Of a DNA stretch of 34,966 nt, positions 32,401 through 34,966 are shown one piece after another (the first letter of the stretch is position 1; each line of letters opens with the position of its first letter). This DNA comes from Elysia marginata (taxonomy: Eukaryota > Mollusca > Gastropoda > Plakobranchidae). The notes beneath the pieces are model-generated. The model worked only from the letters and a program-made list of their open reading frames with translations, searched no databases and had not been told where the DNA came from. The position numbers were made by a program, and so were the translations under genes. The stretch is taken from assembly GCA_019649035.1 (NCBI GenBank), contig BMAT01008502.1:341697-376662 (forward strand), in the 5' to 3' direction.

Positions 32401-33639
32401 GCTTGATTCTCATTATTATTTCTGGCGTTGTTTTCATTGTTGAGGACATTGTTCTCATTGATAATATTATTATTATTATTATTATCACCATCAGCACCTT
32501 GAAAGTTATCCCTGATCTGTGCGTTCAGGCATCGTTGAGCAACAGACTGACAAGTAACAGACGAAAATAGTTGCACACATACTGAAAAAGAAAGGGGTAA
32601 AAAAAAAAGTTTACAAGAACAAAAACATCGGGCGTGTTGTTGTTACGTTATGGAAGCATAGAATCTGAAAAATGATACTGTATATAAGATATATTGATAA
32701 GTCGGTGAAATGCATTTGGAGGTCGGAAATGGAAACTACCCCGATTTTTACAAATGCTATAAGAATTATTTGATATGCACAGTAGCTTTGATTATCGTCC
32801 TTATTATGAACGAAGGAAAAACAGAATATTTTTCATTTTCCATCCTCTCTTGAAACTGGAGCAAATAATACTTACAAATCAAATTAGCAAAGACAATCAT
32901 GGCGATCGGGATAATGGCAAGGAAAAAACGCAAATTTATAGTTTATAAAACTATAAACATTATAAATTATAGAACAGATTATAAAAATCGGACATTTAGC
33001 CTGACGCTATTATCGACAATAACGCTTATGTGTAGATAAGTTGGGACAAAACCAGGCCTTTATGAAAACATTCATGAAACGATAGTTATGTTTGTGGAGA
33101 ATCTAAGTTGATACACGTAGAGTAAAGAGATTTGTGGCTTACGGTGATCTCTTTTTAAGGTTTTTTTTTCAACTTCTTTTACCACAAATCTTGTTGCTTT
33201 GTTTCTTCATTTAAAAACTGCTATCTCTAACACAAAATCCTTATAACTAGATTATTACAAAATGTTTCTTTTTTGGAAAGCGAAAAACGTTATCCTTCGA
33301 TAAATGCCGAGTGAAAGCTTTTGCATCAACATGATTGTACTTTATTTTTTTCATTGCAATCTTTTTAAAATCAATACAAAATGCAATGATATTTTATAAC
33401 TAAGGTGGCATTTTTGAGAGTTTTATCTCGAGAAACGAGCAATCTCAACTTGGTGCTCATGATGCTTTTCCTCAATCGAGACTATTTAACATTTTAGCAT
33501 TTAGATAGGTATGTTCTCAGGTTGCAATAGTTACGAAGATTCGCATGCTTTTTAGTTCAACAAGAATAAAGTATTTTAATATAAAAAACTTACCGAAATA
33601 GAGTAAGAATAGCGTAGAAGACACTGTTTGCCAATACAT
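29185..33639 (-). CDS. Secreted Cys-rich protein, probable GPI anchor, five exons, family unknown
   Basis: Assembled from - strand exons 33594-33639, 32347-32581, 31155-31294, 30154-30298 and 29185-29425. All are GT-AG with matching phases (1, 2, 1, 2), giving 268 residues and a TGA. The ATG at 33639 is the first after an in-frame stop (33684-33682). Residues 1-25 form a clear signal peptide (MYWQTVSSTLFLLYFVCVQL). An Asn-rich low-complexity linker lies at about residues 46-75. Then comes a helical-looking region with Cys pairs C-x8-C, C-x12-C-x9-C and C-x8-C-x7-C, and a sequon NVS. The last residues hold a hydrophobic stretch (IVGSGLLVVFCFALASI) and a short polar tail, compatible with a GPI signal preceded by GGTS. 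The Cys spacing faintly recalls the nematode DUF19/T20D4.11-like fold; this is only a guess. Role unknown, presumably at the cell surface or secreted. Confidence 0.82.
29689..30062 (-). mobile_element. Possible SINE-like insertion with tRNA-like head
   Basis: A 14 bp direct repeat, tcatctttccggtc, occurs at 29689-29702 and 30049-30062, as a target duplication would. Inside, on the - strand, lie a degenerate A box (tggcaaggcggtgggtgcc, about 29826-29808) and a B box (ggttcgaatca, about 29788-29778). A 17 bp perfect inverted repeat (29701-29717 with 30002-30018) overlaps the edges, which a simple SINE does not explain. It lies in intron 4 of the Cys-rich gene. Confidence 0.5.
30154..30298 (-). 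CDS. Cys-rich gene exon 4
   Basis: The acceptor cattatttcag precedes 30298 and the donor is GTGAGT from 30153 (phase 2). It encodes LQGVIRCVLSTPEVRQCYNN and then a Val/Leu/Gln-rich amphipathic stretch, ending LQQLAC. Confidence 0.83.
31155..31294 (-). CDS. Cys-rich gene exon 3
   Basis: The acceptor tttcccttag precedes 31294 and the donor is GTGAGT from 31154 (phase 1). It encodes NYQTYINCFEGSLPLSNQPA, then FLNLVFTRGNMEVAYQGLC. It was found only by matching phases and splice sites on the - strand. Confidence 0.82.
31784..31898. repeat. Second copy of the dispersed repeat at 29869-29982
   Basis: Shares taggattatttt, then ttcag(c/t)ata, aaactatagcaaa, aaagctgcaag and agtgtccagcacatc in the same order and orientation as 29869-29982. 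Both copies sit in introns of the - strand gene. Confidence 0.8.
32347..32581 (-). CDS. Cys-rich gene exon 2: end of signal peptide, Asn-rich linker
   Basis: The acceptor ctttttcag precedes 32581 and the donor is GTAGGT from 32346 (phase 2). It encodes TCQSVAQRC, then an Asn-rich stretch with six Asn in a row, then AEDVTIAAFASIC. The Asn run is encoded by an ATT/AAT microsatellite at 32465-32485. Confidence 0.85.
32465..32485. repeat. (ATT)n microsatellite inside coding exon
   Basis: Seven ATT units on the + strand, read as AAT (Asn) on the coding - strand. Length change would alter only the Asn count. Confidence 0.85.
33594..33639 (-). CDS. Cys-rich gene exon 1: signal peptide
   Basis: Too short to stand out as an open frame (46 bases). 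ATG at 33639-33637, then MYWQTVSSTLFLLYF, with donor GGTAAGT beginning at 33593 (phase 1). Joining to exon 2 extends the hydrophobic core with VCVQLFSSV, which confirms the splice. Confidence 0.82.
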
Positions 33640-34966
33640 CTTCCAGATTATAAATTTGAATACTTTGTCAATAAATATCCTTCAAGTAGAGAAGTCCGCT
33701 AGATTCTTGAATATGTCAAAAGCTTTATTTTGTCGTTCAAGAAATAGCTATTTCAATTTTCACCACACTCAGAATGTTTTAGCAAGATAAGGCACTGGTT
33801 CTTCTCTAAGTCAGCTAGTGATTAGAAAAAAAAGCGCCCTCCTCTGCATTAGCCGTCAAGTAAATGACTCGATACAAGTATGCTAACGACAGATTTCACA
33901 ATATAACTAGCCCTCTAACTGATTTTACTAACCTTTTATTTACAGATGAATTAAAATCATTTATCCATGATCTCATCCTACATTCTCTAACACTAAAATC
34001 TTTAAAAATTAACAGTGTAAAGAAGGTAAATTGTGTTCCGTTTGTTGTGCTTCTTTTAGAAAGTTCAACTATTTTGAAGGAGAGAACATTACTTCTTTTG
34101 CATCTTTAGATTGCATGTGGTTGAAACTTGGTAACCAAACAAAACTTTAACAAAATGGTGATTGGAAAACTTTGTGATGAAAAGCTTTAAAAATTTGTCA
34201 AATAAAGTAAATAGTAAAGACCACGCCCATTTTCATCTAAACCAAAAGCACAGAAATTACCAAAAAGGCGTTCACGTGTTCCCTCTCCCACTTTCAGATG
34301 ACAAAGCAAGAGAGCTACATCTTACATGAATGAATGAGCGTTTCTTTTCCACAAACCAAAGCAAGATTAACACAAAGCGGATTTTGTAAAAGTTAGGGTT
34401 TTCTTCAGTTCAGACTTCACCAGACGAATAACACTGATCGTGATTGAAGAGAATTGTTGAGGATTTTTTTAAATAAAGAAAGGCGTGCGCTAAGCTTTGG
34501 ACCGTCCGCTGATGGCATTTGCACGAACAGCGTGTAAACAAGGGAATGGACACACGAGTAAACAAAAGGTTGGTCCATCACAAACCGCCAGGTTTCTTCG
34601 TAAATGAACCACGCATGTCTGCTAAAACGGACACACAAAATTGAGTTAAAACACATGGTTCTTTAACAGGTGCTATTTAACCAATTGTAGTGTGAACACA
34701 TCCCTTTTTATGATAAAAAGACCATTAACATTGAAAGCAATTCGAAGGCGTTGATTTTTTCTTTAAAGGCAATAAAGGGAGTTAAAAGATTCTTAAAATT
34801 TAAGCCGTAATACATGAAGAAAGTATACAGCCATAACAAAGTCATTATTAAAAAGATCTTCTACATAATAACTAGTATTACGAAACATTGTTCTCGTCAA
34901 TGGTCAATATATACTACTACCAACATCACCAAAACAAGCAACTCATATTATAATTACTACTACTGC
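33640..34966. other. Upstream flank of the Cys-rich gene
   Basis: No exon recognised on either strand. The first 60 bases upstream of the ATG include tttataat-type AT-rich sequence, but no reliable core promoter. Open frames at 33864-34109 (+) and 34417-34656 (-) show no domain or splice context. The window ends in an ACT/ATT-rich stretch. Confidence 0.5.

Noticed and set aside
34417-34656. 79-codon - strand frame near the window end
   Set aside because: No signal peptide, domain or splice context; treated as chance.

Overview
The window is animal nuclear DNA: AT-rich, with long introns, GT-AG splicing and many homopolymer runs and microsatellites. It looks lophotrochozoan and most likely molluscan (probably a gastropod). 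The organism call is inference, resting on intron style and on a complete tRNA-headed SINE in intron 5 of a type I associate with molluscs.

From 177 to 21733 on the + strand lie the last 19 exons of a teneurin (Ten-m), a large type II cell-surface adhesion protein. All 19 exons join in one open frame of 1,946 codons plus stop. In order they encode the end of the Cys-rich region, a transthyretin-like domain, the FN-plug, the NHL beta-propeller, the YD-repeat barrel, the Rhs-like core segment, and the C-terminal ABD/Tox-GHH/TCAP region. The cytoplasmic, transmembrane and EGF exons lie upstream of the window. One intron (8758-12419) uses a GC donor.

From 21734 to about 29184 I see no gene. It holds the teneurin 3' UTR of unknown length, several poly(A) signals, a roughly 290 bp TTAA-flanked MITE and microsatellites. 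A GC-richer block near 28.6 kb is of unknown nature.

From 29185 to 33639, on the - strand and convergent with teneurin, I assembled a five-exon gene that no single ORF reveals. It encodes a 268-residue secreted protein with a signal peptide, an Asn-rich linker encoded partly by an ATT microsatellite, a helical-looking Cys-rich region, and a hydrophobic C-terminus compatible with a GPI anchor. I do not recognise the family. Its introns carry a diverged dispersed repeat and a tRNA-like SINE head. From 33640 to the end I see only the upstream flank of this gene.
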